Shown one piece after another: positions 1 through 9,765 of a DNA stretch of 53,679 nt. The notes beneath the pieces are model-generated. The model made no database searches. It saw nothing but the letters and a program-made list of their open reading frames with translations, and was not told the origin of the DNA. Source of the stretch: an uncultured Clostridia bacterium (GTDB taxonomy: Bacteria > Bacillota > Clostridia > TANB77 > UBA1234); the NCBI GenBank assembly GCA_947164995.1, contig CAMUYU010000005.1:1-53679 (forward strand). The letters run 5' to 3'. Both the position numbers and the translations under genes were made by a program. Within the stretch, counting starts at the first letter, position 1. The number at the start of each line of letters is the position of its first letter.

Positions 1-53
1 AGTATTCGGCTACGAACCGAACGGTTGGGGGTTCGAATCCCTTCAGGTGCACC
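1..53 (+). tRNA. tRNA-Arg(ACG), 5' part cut by window edge
   Basis: Anticodon stem-loop TTCGG-CTACGAA-CCGAA (anticodon ACG), T-arm GGTTCGAATCC, 3' CCA. Confidence 0.9.
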
Positions 54-127
54 ATATGGTCGCAAGCTTATTTAGCTTGCGACTTTTTTTTTTAAATGAT
101 AGAATAAATTTTGAGGAGGCGATTATT

Positions 128-1252
128 TTGAAAAAAATAATAATTCTATATGCATCAGTTGGTGGCGGTCACTATAGAGCAGCAGATGGAATAAAAAAAT
201 ATATAGATGAGCATTATCCTAATGAATATATAGTAGAACTAATTGATGGTTTAAACTATGTTAGTAAAACAGTAGACAAAATTACTATTAGTTCATACGT
301 TAATATGGCAAGATATTCTCCAAAAACTTGGAGTAAAATATATAAAATAGGAGAAGAAAATCATAGCTTAGGTAGTTTTAGTAATGGTGTACAAAAACTA
401 TTGTCTCATAAGCTATTTGATTTATTTGAAGAACAAGACCCAGACGTTGTTATATCGACACACTTTTTTATGACCGAAATGGTTGCTTGTTTAAAGAAAA
501 AGAAAAAAACAAAATGTAAACTTGCAGTTATTTTAACTGACTATGCCTCACATAAATTTTGGCTTTCTAGTAGTGAATATGTAGATTTATATTTTGTTGC
601 AAATGAACAAATGAGATACACATTAATTCACGAAGGAATTGAAGAAACAAAAATTAATGTAACTGGAATACCAGTACGTCCTGAATTTTTATTAGAATAT
701 AATAAAGAAAAAACTTTTGAAGAATTTGGATTTTCAATGGATAAACCTACATTTTTAGTATTTGGTGGTGGTCAATATGGAATGTCCGATGCTTCAAAAA
801 TATTTAAAGGAATATTAGATGTAAAAGAAGATATACAAATAATTGCAATCGCTGGAAAAAGTGAAAAAACAAAAGCCACTTTTGAAAAATTAACCGAAAA
901 AAGTAATAAAAAAGTTGCAATTTTAGGTTTTACTGATAGAGTTGCTGAATTAATGTATGCTTCTGATTTTATAGTTTCAAAACCAGGCGGACTTACAACT
1001 ACAGAAATATTAGTTTCAAATAAACCTTTCATTATATTTAGTCCTGTACCTGGTCAAGAAGAAGAAAATTCTGCTTTTCTTACAAATAATGGAGCTGGTG
1101 TTAGAATTTATGATTTAAATAAAACAACTCCAATAATAGAACAATTAATTAATGATACCTTTAGAGTAGAAAATATAAAATTAATGCAACGTCATGTTGC
1201 AAAACCAAACTCTACAAAAGATATTGTAGATATTGTTTTAAAAAACATTTAA
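128..1252 (+). CDS. MGDG synthase / UgtP-like diacylglycerol glucosyltransferase (GT28 family)
   Basis: N-term ILYASVGGGHYRAADGIKKYI, C-term SKPGGLTTTEILVSNKPFI. TTG start at 128 preceded by GAGGAGG. Confidence 0.85.
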   Translation: MKKIIILYASVGGGHYRAADGIKKYIDEHYPNEYIVELIDGLNYVSKTVDKITISSYVNMARYSPKTWSKIYKIGEENHSLGSFSNGVQKLLSHKLFDLFEEQDPDVVISTHFFMTEMVACLKKKKKTKCKLAVILTDYASHKFWLSSSEYVDLYFVANEQMRYTLIHEGIEETKINVTGIPVRPEFLLEYNKEKTFEEFGFSMDKPTFLVFGGGQYGMSDASKIFKGILDVKEDIQIIAIAGKSEKTKATFEKLTEKSNKKVAILGFTDRVAELMYASDFIVSKPGGLTTTEILVSNKPFIIFSPVPGQEEENSAFLTNNGAGVRIYDLNKTTPIIEQLINDTFRVENIKLMQRHVAKPNSTKDIVDIVLKNI

Positions 1253-1260
1253 ATAAAAAA

Positions 1261-1291
1261 GCGAACTCAAATCATCTATGAGTTCGCTTTT
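1261..1291. terminator. Rho-independent terminator between convergent genes
   Basis: GCGAACTCA-N9-TGAGTTCGC followed by T-run; A-run on the other side (bidirectional). Confidence 0.8.
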
Positions 1292-1295
1292 ACTT

Positions 1296-1892
1296 TTATA
1301 GTTCTGTTCTATTTTCCATTGCTTTTGCAAGTGTTACTTCATCTGTGTATTCTAAATCGCCACCGATTGGAATTCCATGAGCAATTCTAGAAGTTTTTAC
1401 GTTGAAAGGTTTTATTAGTTTTGAAATATACATTGCAGTTGCTTCACCTTCAACATTTGGATTTGTTGCAAGTATAATTTCTTTTATATCTCCGCTTCCA
1501 ATTCTAGTAACTAATTCTTTTATTTTTATATCATTAGGGCCTATTCCATTTACTGGAGAAATTGTGCCATGAAGAACATGATAAACTCCATTATATTCGT
1601 GTGTACGTTCTATTGATGCAATATCCCTTACATCTTCAACAACACAAATTGTCTCTTTATCTCTTTTAATATTGGCACAAATTGGACATGGATCAGCATC
1701 CGTAATATTATTACAAATAGAACAATATTTTAAATTTTTTCTAGCATCCACTATTGCATTTGCAAACTCTTCTGCCGTTTCAAGTGGAGAATTTAAAACG
1801 TGAAACGCAAGTCTTACTGCTGTTTTATGACCAATACTTGGAAGTTTTTCAAATTCTTCTATTAACTTTTCTATACTATTACTAAAAGCCAT
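1296..1892 (-). CDS. recR: Recombination protein RecR
   Basis: [16 protein letters not shown] zinc motif, Toprim [10 protein letters not shown]-term [16 protein letters not shown]. Confidence 0.95.
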   Translation of the reverse strand: MAFSNSIEKLIEEFEKLPSIGHKTAVRLAFHVLNSPLETAEEFANAIVDARKNLKYCSICNNITDADPCPICANIKRDKETICVVEDVRDIASIERTHEYNGVYHVLHGTISPVNGIGPNDIKIKELVTRIGSGDIKEIILATNPNVEGEATAMYISKLIKPFNVKTSRIAHGIPIGGDLEYTDEVTLAKAMENRTEL

Positions 1893-1920
1893 CTTTAACC
1901 TCTTTTATCTTCTTGTAAAA

Positions 1921-2274
1921 TTATAGTAGTCCGTTTAATCCACCTGGAATATTAAACTTACCCATTTCAGCTTCTACAATGCTATCTGCTTTTTTAATTC
2001 CTTCTGTAAATGCAGTAAGAATAAGATCTTCAAGCATTTCTACATCATCTGGGTCTACAACTTCTGGTTTAATTTTTATAGATTTTACAATCTTTTTTCC
2101 ATTCATTACTAATGTAACCGCTCCGCCACCAGATGTAACTTCAAATTCCTTTTGCTCTATATCTTCTTGTGTTTTCATCATATCATTTTGCATTTTTTGA
2201 GCTTGTTTTATAAGCTGATTCATATTTCCTCCCATACCTGGGAATCCTCCGCCATATCCATTAAATTTTGCCAT
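1921..2274 (-). CDS. YbaB/EbfC family nucleoid-associated protein
   Basis: Sequence pattern MNQLIKQAQKMQ...GGGAVTLVMNGKK; recR-ybaB-dnaX gene order. Confidence 0.92.
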   Translation of the reverse strand: MAKFNGYGGGFPGMGGNMNQLIKQAQKMQNDMMKTQEDIEQKEFEVTSGGGAVTLVMNGKKIVKSIKIKPEVVDPDDVEMLEDLILTAFTEGIKKADSIVEAEMGKFNIPGGLNGLL

Positions 2275-2292
2275 TTTTGTTCATCCTTTCTT

Positions 2293-3699
2293 TTATGAAT
2301 TAAAATTATCATATTTTACACTGACATCTTTGCCAAGTGCATATTTTACTGCTGCTTTTATAGCAATTTTCGTTTCTTCTTTTTTAAAATTATCTTTTGC
2401 AGCTTCAGTTGGTGGTGCATCAAAAATAATATGTACAATTCCATCCTCCTGAAGTCTTATTTTAGTAGTAAGCAGGTCCGCACGCAACCTAAATTTTTCA
2501 TTTTCTTTAAGATATGCCAAAATTTTCTCTGATAAACCATTATTTAGTCCTGCAACTGTATTTTGTGTATTCAATAAAATCATAGGTTCTGGTGAAACTA
2601 CATTTTGCATAGGTACTTTATTATTTTCAGAACATAATTTTATTATTAAGGCTTCAAATAATATTTCTTGCTCTGCCGCCAATCTCATTTTGTTTTGTAT
2701 ATCAGAAAGTTTAGAAATCAAATCCAAAAATGTATTTTGTTTATAACTAGATTTTAATTCTTTTATAACCGTCTTTTTATCATCACTATATTCTAGTAAT
2801 TCTTCTTTAATATATGATAATGAAATATCTCTTTGAAACTTAATTAATTCCCACAAAAATACGTTTATATCTTTTCCTTCATCAACAATTTGCTTACTTA
2901 TTAACAATGATTCTTCACTTTTTCCTTCTATTAAAGCCTTAGTCATTTTAACTAAAAATTCAAATTCAGGCACACCAGAAAGTTCTCTTATTTTTTCTTC
3001 AGTTATTGAAGAATCACCATCTGCAATACATCTATCTAATATTGAAATAGCATCTCTCATTGCTCCATCAGACAAATTTGCAATAAGTCTTGAAGCATTT
3101 TCTTCTATATTAATGTTACTTTCATCGCAAATATATTTTAATCTTTTCATAATATTTGAAATAGAAATCTTTTTAAAATCAAATCTTTGGCAACGTGAGA
3201 TTATTGTAGTAGGTAACTTTTGAGGTTCAGTTGTTGCCAATATAAAAATTACGTGAGCCGGTGGCTCTTCCAAAGTCTTTAAAAGAGCATTAAAAGCACC
3301 AGATGAAAGCATATGTACTTCGTCTATAATGTATACTCTATATTTAGCAGAGGTTGGAATAAATTCAACTTCTTCTCTAATATCTCTAATATTATCTACA
3401 CCATTATTAGATGCAGCATCCATTTCTGTAATATCTACTAAATTTCCACTTAAAGCTGCTTTACAAATTTCGCATTCATTACATGGTTCTCCATCTTGTA
3501 TATTTAAACAGTTTACAGCCCTTGCCAGAATCTTGGCAGTAGAAGTTTTTCCACTTCCCCTACCTCCAGTAAACAAATATGCATGACCTATGCGACCATT
3601 TTTGATTTGATTTTTAAGTGTCTTTTCTATATGTTCCTGTCCAACTACTTCTGAAAATTTAGTTGGTCGAAACTTTCTATAAAGGGCAATATAACTCAT
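2293..3699 (-). CDS. dnaX: DNA polymerase III subunit gamma/tau
   Basis: MSYIALYRKFRPTKFSEVVGQEHI, Walker A GGRGSGKTSTA. Start placed at 3699 with upstream RBS rather than the longer ORF start. Confidence 0.95.
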   Translation of the reverse strand: MSYIALYRKFRPTKFSEVVGQEHIEKTLKNQIKNGRIGHAYLFTGGRGSGKTSTAKILARAVNCLNIQDGEPCNECEICKAALSGNLVDITEMDAASNNGVDNIRDIREEVEFIPTSAKYRVYIIDEVHMLSSGAFNALLKTLEEPPAHVIFILATTEPQKLPTTIISRCQRFDFKKISISNIMKRLKYICDESNINIEENASRLIANLSDGAMRDAISILDRCIADGDSSITEEKIRELSGVPEFEFLVKMTKALIEGKSEESLLISKQIVDEGKDINVFLWELIKFQRDISLSYIKEELLEYSDDKKTVIKELKSSYKQNTFLDLISKLSDIQNKMRLAAEQEILFEALIIKLCSENNKVPMQNVVSPEPMILLNTQNTVAGLNNGLSEKILAYLKENEKFRLRADLLTTKIRLQEDGIVHIIFDAPPTEAAKDNFKKEETKIAIKAAVKYALGKDVSVKYDNFNS

Positions 3700-3731
3700 C
3701 TTGCACCTCCTATAATATTTAAGACATATTA

Positions 3732-3859
3732 AATGCCGTAAGATGCTCTTATATGAATGGTAGCACAAAGTTTAATCGCTTATCGTTGCTTCCTTCCGGA
3801 TCTGGCGAGGTTCACGCAATACTCTTGCCACCACTCATATAAAAGTATCTTACGGCATT
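3732..3859 (-). ncRNA. ffs: Signal recognition particle RNA (small bacterial SRP RNA)
   Basis: Reverse complement has GUGAACCUCGCCAGAUCCGGAAGGAAGCAACGAUAAGCG core, closed by a long terminal helix (AATGCCGTAAGATAC.../...GCATCTTACGGCATT); upstream of dnaX. Confidence 0.93.
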
Positions 3860-3922
3860 ATTATATACACAAAATCCACAATTCTTCAATATATTAGCAT
3901 CTATTTTTTGGATTGTAAAGCA

Positions 3923-5086
3923 CTATTTAGCCTTTTCTTTATTCCAAAACTTGAATTTAAAGAAACTAAATATCTTTTTAAGTTTTGTAATAATAGAACT
4001 CTTATACGAAACAAGGCTAACATGATTTGACTTATGTTCCATATAATCTATATAGTACATCTCTGCTTCTTGTTCGGTAGCAATTCTTGTACCATTAATA
4101 AAGAAGACACCTTTATCATTGACATTAATATTTAATTTATATTTGCTTTCTCTAGAAACAGTAATTACCCACTCACACAAACTTTTATTATTTGCAAAAA
4201 CATTTGAATATTTTGCAATATTATTTGTAAAGTCGTTCATTATTTCTTTAGAAACTTTTTTATTACATACTTCACTTACAATATCTTTTTTATTTTTTGT
4301 ATTAATAGCGTTTCTATAAAAATGATAAACATCCATCATATGAGATTCAAATGCTTTTGCAGTAGCTTCATCTGATATTGCGATATTAGTATCAGGTATT
4401 GTAATAACATCACCAACAACTGCAAATTTGCAATTGAAATAAGAAATCATTGTACTTAAAACTGCAATCATTCTTTTATCTTTTCCAAGATTTAAACAAG
4501 AATAAAAATTATCTAAAAAGTTTTGCTTTTTTAATTTTAAATTAGTAAACAAATCATAAGCATCGAATAATGTTTCATAAATCATTCTTGCTTCTTCCTC
4601 AGTACGAAAACTGTAACCAATTGGATTTAAAATAAATTCATCTTCATGAACATTTTCTAAAACCAACCCACATTTTTCATATTTTGAAAATCTCATTAGC
4701 TCTTTTATATAATCCTTTGGGGGCATATATTGTGCTAACAAAGTATAAGATTTATCTTCTTTAGTAGTAAGATACCACACATACTCTTTAAATAGTTTTT
4801 CATCTGCATTTACTAAATATCTTCGACCATCACTTTTTTTAAAATAAAGTTTTAGCATTGAAGAAGAAAGTTTTTGAAGAAGGATATCATATGCACTAAT
4901 ATTTTTTGGCAATGCAGCCTTATATAACAAAATATATGTATCCATCCAACGTGGCTCATTAAAATTATTGTCAAGTATAAGATGTAGTTCAGAAAATTTA
5001 AGAGAAACATATTCTTTTTTCATAATAGCAGATATTTTCCTCTTTTCATCTTTAAGAATTAAATCATATGACAATACACTCACCAC
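3923..5086 (-). CDS. Hypothetical protein (387 aa)
   Basis: Long intact ORF; no family recognised. Confidence 0.75.
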   Translation of the reverse strand: MVSVLSYDLILKDEKRKISAIMKKEYVSLKFSELHLILDNNFNEPRWMDTYILLYKAALPKNISAYDILLQKLSSSMLKLYFKKSDGRRYLVNADEKLFKEYVWYLTTKEDKSYTLLAQYMPPKDYIKELMRFSKYEKCGLVLENVHEDEFILNPIGYSFRTEEEARMIYETLFDAYDLFTNLKLKKQNFLDNFYSCLNLGKDKRMIAVLSTMISYFNCKFAVVGDVITIPDTNIAISDEATAKAFESHMMDVYHFYRNAINTKNKKDIVSEVCNKKVSKEIMNDFTNNIAKYSNVFANNKSLCEWVITVSRESKYKLNINVNDKGVFFINGTRIATEQEAEMYYIDYMEHKSNHVSLVSYKSSIITKLKKIFSFFKFKFWNKEKAK

Positions 5087-5406
5087 CTTTAGAAGAATTA
5101 TAATACATTCTTTGTGCCTTTACTATACAAAATCAAAATATTTTAAATAATTATTCGACTAATTTTTGAAATTTCTTAAATTACTCTATTGACATTATTG
5201 CTCATATAGTGTCACCGTCAAAAATGTAAAATTGACATTATCATTTTTCAATGAAATTTACTTTCAAATATTAAATCGTTATTTTGTGTCAAACGTGTAA
5301 AATCGTGTTTTTTATTGTTACAAAAATATTAAATTTTTAAAAAAGTTTTTAATGCTCAAAAAACTGCTAAAACCGTTCTTTTTTAGTTGTGATGCCGTTT
5401 TTATCA

Positions 5407-5437
5407 GTTAGTTAGTTGACTAACTAATTTTTTGAAT
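5407..5437 (+). terminator. Possible Rho-independent terminator or attenuator
   Basis: TTAGTTAG-TTGA-CTAACTAA followed by TTTTTT in the leader region of the KPAAK-repeat gene. Confidence 0.4.
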
Positions 5438-5570
5438 TGAAATAATTTAAAAAAATTTTACTCAAACTATTGCATTTAAACTGCATATTTGCTACATTTT
5501 AATTATACTAAAGATTTAGTATGTTTTAAAACACGCTAAATGCTGTACAAATGAAAGGGGGGCATTGAGA

Positions 5571-5831
5571 ATGCCAGTAGCTAAAAAGACTGCAACTAAA
5601 AAAGTAGCTGCTAAAAAACCAGCTGCAAAGAAACCAGCTGCTAAAAAACCAGCTGCTAAAAAACCAGCTGCTAAAAAAGTAGTAGCTAAAAAACCAGCTG
5701 CTAAAAAACCAGCTGCAAAGAAACCAGCTGCTAAAAAACCAGCTGCTAAAAAACCAGCTGCTAAAAAACCAGTAGCTAAAAAAGTAGTTGCAAAAAAACC
5801 AGCAGCTAAAAAAGTTGCTAAAAAGAAATAG
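5571..5831 (+). CDS. Lys/Ala/Pro-rich pentapeptide-repeat basic protein (histone H1-like, AlgP-like tail)
   Basis: Tandem KPAAK/KVVAK repeats along the whole ORF; RBS AAAGGGGGG upstream of ATG 5571. Confidence 0.8.
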   Translation: MPVAKKTATKKVAAKKPAAKKPAAKKPAAKKPAAKKVVAKKPAAKKPAAKKPAAKKPAAKKPAAKKPVAKKVVAKKPAAKKVAKKK

Positions 5832-5861
5832 TTGTAAACTACATGAATTAAGTACTTAAAA

Positions 5862-5896
5862 AAGACGACGAAACTTTTAGTTTCGCTCGTCTTTTT
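5862..5896 (+). terminator. Rho-independent terminator
   Basis: AAAGACGACGAAAC-TTTTA-GTTTCGCTCGTCTTTTTTT. Confidence 0.8.
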
Positions 5897-5900
5897 TTGC

Positions 5901-6317
5901 TTAAACATTTAAATTATCTATCATCTTCTTTAGAATCTTTTCAAATGTAGAAATATCTTTTTTAGAAATACCTTTATAAAGTTTGGCATCAATTTCCTTT
6001 ATAACTCTTCTACATTGAACGGCCGCTGTTTTTCCTTCAGGTGTAATGTATAATCTGTTGTTTTTAAAATTACCATCCTCATGTTGTCTTACAATAAAAC
6101 CAGCATTTTCTAATTTATTAAGTCTTTCACTTATTGAAGAATATTTAACATTATAATAATTTGCCAAATCCTTTTGTGTGCAACCTTCATTGTCTCTAAT
6201 AAGAAGTAATAGTTGTGCTTGTCCTTTAACTAGACCATATTTTTCTAGTCTAGACTCAGCCTCTGCATATAATTCTTGAGTAATCTCTCTAAAATAATCA
6301 TTAATCTCTTTTTCCAT
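5901..6317 (-). CDS. MarR family transcriptional regulator
   Basis: Winged-helix pattern GCTQKDLANYYNVKYSSISERLNKLENAGFIVR. Confidence 0.88.
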   Translation of the reverse strand: MEKEINDYFREITQELYAEAESRLEKYGLVKGQAQLLLLIRDNEGCTQKDLANYYNVKYSSISERLNKLENAGFIVRQHEDGNFKNNRLYITPEGKTAAVQCRRVIKEIDAKLYKGISKKDISTFEKILKKMIDNLNV

Positions 6318-6389
6318 AATACACCTCTTTCATAATTAATGTATATGATTAGTATACTAACTATAAAAAATAGTGTCAATCTATCTTGT

Positions 6390-6848
6390 TTATTTTCTTA
6401 ATTCAGCAAAAAAGTCTTGAAGAATTGCTTTGCAATCGCAAGAAAGTACATCTCCTTCATACTCAACTTTATGGTTACAAAATGTTTTACTTAGGTCCAA
6501 TTCATTTAAATTAGAAACAACCGCACCACTTTTTTGGTCAGTTGTGCCAAAGTATAGTTTTCTAATTCTAGAATTTAAAAGCGCTCCTGCACACATAGGA
6601 CACGGCTCAACAGTAACATATATATCGCAATCATTAAGGCGCCATGAATTTAGTTTTTTACATGCCTTCTCTATAGCAAGTACTTCTGCATGAGCTATAG
6701 ACATATTTTTTGTTTCCCTTAAATTATGTGCTTTTGCTATCACTATATTATCTTTAACTATAATGGCTCCAATTGGAACTTCATTTTTATTATATGCTTT
6801 TTTAGCCTCTTTAAGAGCTTCTTTCATAAATTCTTCTTTTTTATTCAT
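6390..6848 (-). CDS. tadA: tRNA(adenine34) deaminase
   Basis: HAEVLAIEKA and PCPMCAGAL deaminase zinc motifs. Confidence 0.93.
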   Translation of the reverse strand: MNKKEEFMKEALKEAKKAYNKNEVPIGAIIVKDNIVIAKAHNLRETKNMSIAHAEVLAIEKACKKLNSWRLNDCDIYVTVEPCPMCAGALLNSRIRKLYFGTTDQKSGAVVSNLNELDLSKTFCNHKVEYEGDVLSCDCKAILQDFFAELRK

Positions 6849-6901
6849 TTTTGTCCTTCCTTATACAAAAATCGCACTGGCTTTTTGCCAATGCGAATAC
6901 T

Positions 6902-7160
<259 letters not shown>

Positions 7161-7299
7161 ATTAATCTCCCTTTTTATAATAATTTACCAATTTTGTGCA
7201 AACCTTACTACTTTTTACCAACTTTTGCCAATTTTATAAACTCATATGGACATTTTAAAAAACAACTTTTAAAATGTGGTCGAAAGGTGGTGATAAAGT

Positions 7300-7533
7300 T
7301 TGATTGCTTCAAAGAAAAGTCTCATAGTTTTTCTTTTATCTTTATTTATTTCTTTTCTAATTAGAATCTATTTTTCGTTTGAAAGTAGAGCAACTTTTTT
7401 CTTGGTTTTCTCATTTGCCCTTTTTATATCAATAATTTATATTATTTATTCTTTCTTCGAATTAAAAATTCTCCACGAAAAGCAAGGTTCAAAATTAGAT
7501 TTAAGTAAAGAAAAATTAAATCTCAAAATTTGA
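7300..7533 (+). CDS. Small membrane protein of T4SS-like locus
   Basis: TTG start after AAGGTGGTG RBS; two hydrophobic segments; overlaps next ORF. Confidence 0.6.
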   Translation: MIASKKSLIVFLLSLFISFLIRIYFSFESRATFFLVFSFALFISIIYIIYSFFELKILHEKQGSKLDLSKEKLNLKI

Positions 7534-9227
7534 AGCTTTCCAAAATCATGAAAGCATTATATACCAAATTTTCCAATATTTCAATAGTTCTCTCGCTTGC
7601 AACCTCTATTAGTTTAGCGCTTTTTTCAGATATTTTTACTAAGTCTTCAATTTCTATATGCTTATTTGATGTATTTAGTATAAATCTATCTCAAAAATGG
7701 CTATTCTACCTAAAAATCTGCTATTTCATTTCGCTTATATTGTTTTCTATATTTATTGGTTTCTATTTTTCAAATAATCCAAAAATTAAAAAAATATATC
7801 CTAAAAACACTACAAATAATTTAAAATCTGAAAAAATAGAGCTGAAAATAGGAAAAAGTCTTCAAAACCAAAATACTGTTTTTATACCCGAAAAGGGGTT
7901 ATATCAAAATATATTAATTACAGGGACAATTGGCACAGGCAAAACCTCGTCTGCTATGTATCCATTTTTAGAGCAGTTACTTAACCGCAATATTGGTATG
8001 TTGATTTTAGATGTAAAAGGAAATTTTTATAAGAAAGTATTAGAGTTAAACCAAAGATTTGAAAGAAAAGTAATTGTTATAGAACTAAATGGAAAATACA
8101 AATATAACCCTTTAGATAAACCCAATTTAAAACCATCGGTCATAGCAAATCGCTTAAAAACTATTTTAATGTTGTTTTCAAACCAAAACACTTCCGATTC
8201 TTATTGGCTAGATAAAGTTGAGTTATATTTGACAGAATGTATAAAGCTATGCAGATTATACAACAATGATTATGTTACATTTATAGAACTACACAAGTTA
8301 ATTAACAATAAATCTTATCTTGATAGCAAAATAGAGTATGTAAAAAAATTATTTCTATCTAATCAACTTTCTTCAAAACAAATTTTTGATTTCAATACAT
8401 CTTTAGATTTTTTTCAAAACGAATTCATAAATTTAGATTCTAAAGTATTATCAATTATTCAATCAGAAGTTTCAAGAATCACACAAATCTTCATTTCAGA
8501 TCAAGATGTTGCGACAACATTTTGTCCATCAAAAGAAGAACAAAATTTTAATGGTTTTTCTTTAAACAGTAATGAAATAGTTGTTTTAAATATGAATGTT
8601 GCCGAATATAGGAATCTTTCTAAAATAATTGCTACTTATCTTAAGTTAGATTTTCAATCCGAAGTATTGATGAGACTTTCTAAGCAATCTAATTTTTCTC
8701 CTCTAGCATTTCTTTGTGATGAATATCACGAATATGCCACTGAAAATGATGCAGACTTTTATGCACAATCTAGAGAAGCTAAGTGTATTAATATTGTATC
8801 TACACAAAGTTACACTTCTCTTTTAAAAACAATCAAAGACCCTCAATCAGCAAAAGTTATAATACAAAATTTAGTAAATAAAATATGGTTTCGTACAGAC
8901 GATAATTTCACCATAGAAGAAGCCCAAAAGCAACTTGGCAAAGAAGATAAAACAAAGCTTATTCGAAGTATTGCTGAAAATGCAAAAGAATCAAATTACA
9001 ACTATTTTCTAAAGTCATTTAAATCCGACAAATCTAGCATATCCGAATCTTTAAGCACTCAAATCTATCATGATTTTATATACGATTTTAATAGCTTTTC
9101 TAGAGAATTAAAAACGTTTCAAGCAATATGTTTTATATCAACTGGTACCGAAGTTATGCATCCTGAAATTGTCGAGTTAGAACCTATTTGGAAAAGTTCT
9201 CAACAAAACAATCATAATTTTATTTGA
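7530..9227 (+). CDS. VirD4/TraG-like type IV coupling ATPase
   Basis: ITGTIGTGKTSSAMYPFLEQLL Walker A, LDVKGNFYKKV, FLCDEYHEYA. Confidence 0.82.
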   Translation: MKLSKIMKALYTKFSNISIVLSLATSISLALFSDIFTKSSISICLFDVFSINLSQKWLFYLKICYFISLILFSIFIGFYFSNNPKIKKIYPKNTTNNLKSEKIELKIGKSLQNQNTVFIPEKGLYQNILITGTIGTGKTSSAMYPFLEQLLNRNIGMLILDVKGNFYKKVLELNQRFERKVIVIELNGKYKYNPLDKPNLKPSVIANRLKTILMLFSNQNTSDSYWLDKVELYLTECIKLCRLYNNDYVTFIELHKLINNKSYLDSKIEYVKKLFLSNQLSSKQIFDFNTSLDFFQNEFINLDSKVLSIIQSEVSRITQIFISDQDVATTFCPSKEEQNFNGFSLNSNEIVVLNMNVAEYRNLSKIIATYLKLDFQSEVLMRLSKQSNFSPLAFLCDEYHEYATENDADFYAQSREAKCINIVSTQSYTSLLKTIKDPQSAKVIIQNLVNKIWFRTDDNFTIEEAQKQLGKEDKTKLIRSIAENAKESNYNYFLKSFKSDKSSISESLSTQIYHDFIYDFNSFSRELKTFQAICFISTGTEVMHPEIVELEPIWKSSQQNNHNFI

Positions 9228-9236
9228 TATATTTCT

Positions 9237-9405
9237 TTTCCATACTTAAAGCTCACCACTAATTTGTAATAAAAAATTTAGAATATCTAAGCCCCCTGTC
9301 TTATTATTTAGAATTCTCATCATCCATTCTTGTTAATCCAATATAATCCCCAAAACAAGACCCTCTTTATAGAACACTTATTAGTGGTGAGCTTTGAGTA
9401 TGGAA
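9237..9405. repeat. 26-bp inverted repeat pair (arms 9237-9262 and 9380-9405) flanking a 117-bp spacer
   Basis: tttccatacttaaagctcaccactaa versus reverse complement of ttagtggtgagctttgagtatggaaa: one mismatch. Confidence 0.85.
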
Positions 9406-9434
9406 ATATAAAATCATAAAAAGGAGATGTTAAA

Positions 9435-9753
9435 GTGAATAAAAAACCTATTATTTTTCTAGTCATTATATTGATATTATTATTTAGTGTAAGCTTTGCA
9501 GCAAGCGATCCAAAATTAGTTACAACATTAAATAAGAGCCTTACCAATGTAAAATCATGGATAATAAAACTAAGTACACCTGCAGCCGCTATTGCAGTTG
9601 GTACAGGTGTTTTTATGAAAAAATTTAGTTTTGGAGATGAAGAAAGAATTGTTATGCGGAAAAAAGCTTATTAAAAGTTCTTTATTTTCGTATGGATTTA
9701 TACTTGCAATCGACTTAATACTAAAAGCAATCCAATCTTTAGTTGCAGCCTAA
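9435..9753 (+). CDS. TrbC/VirB2-like small membrane protein; requires +1 shift at CGG 9657-9659
   Basis: Signal/TM plus SFGDEERIVM^GKKLIKSSLFSYGFILAIDLILKAIQSLVAA* once C9657 is skipped; the second TM helix is restored. Confidence 0.75.
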
Positions 9754-9765
9754 TGGAGAATCAAT

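Noticed and set aside
5585-5820. Possible CRISPR-like or tandem noncoding repeat
   Set aside because: 15-bp direct repeats are in-frame codon repeats for KPAAK with RBS and terminator; no spacers.
5516-5908. Minus-strand ORF AAGFLAAGFLAAGF
   Set aside because: Antisense shadow of the KPAAK repeat; no RBS, overlaps MarR gene end.
9320-9547. Minus-strand 75-aa ORF over the inverted repeat
   Set aside because: Overlaps the TrbC-like start antisense and has no RBS or family resemblance.
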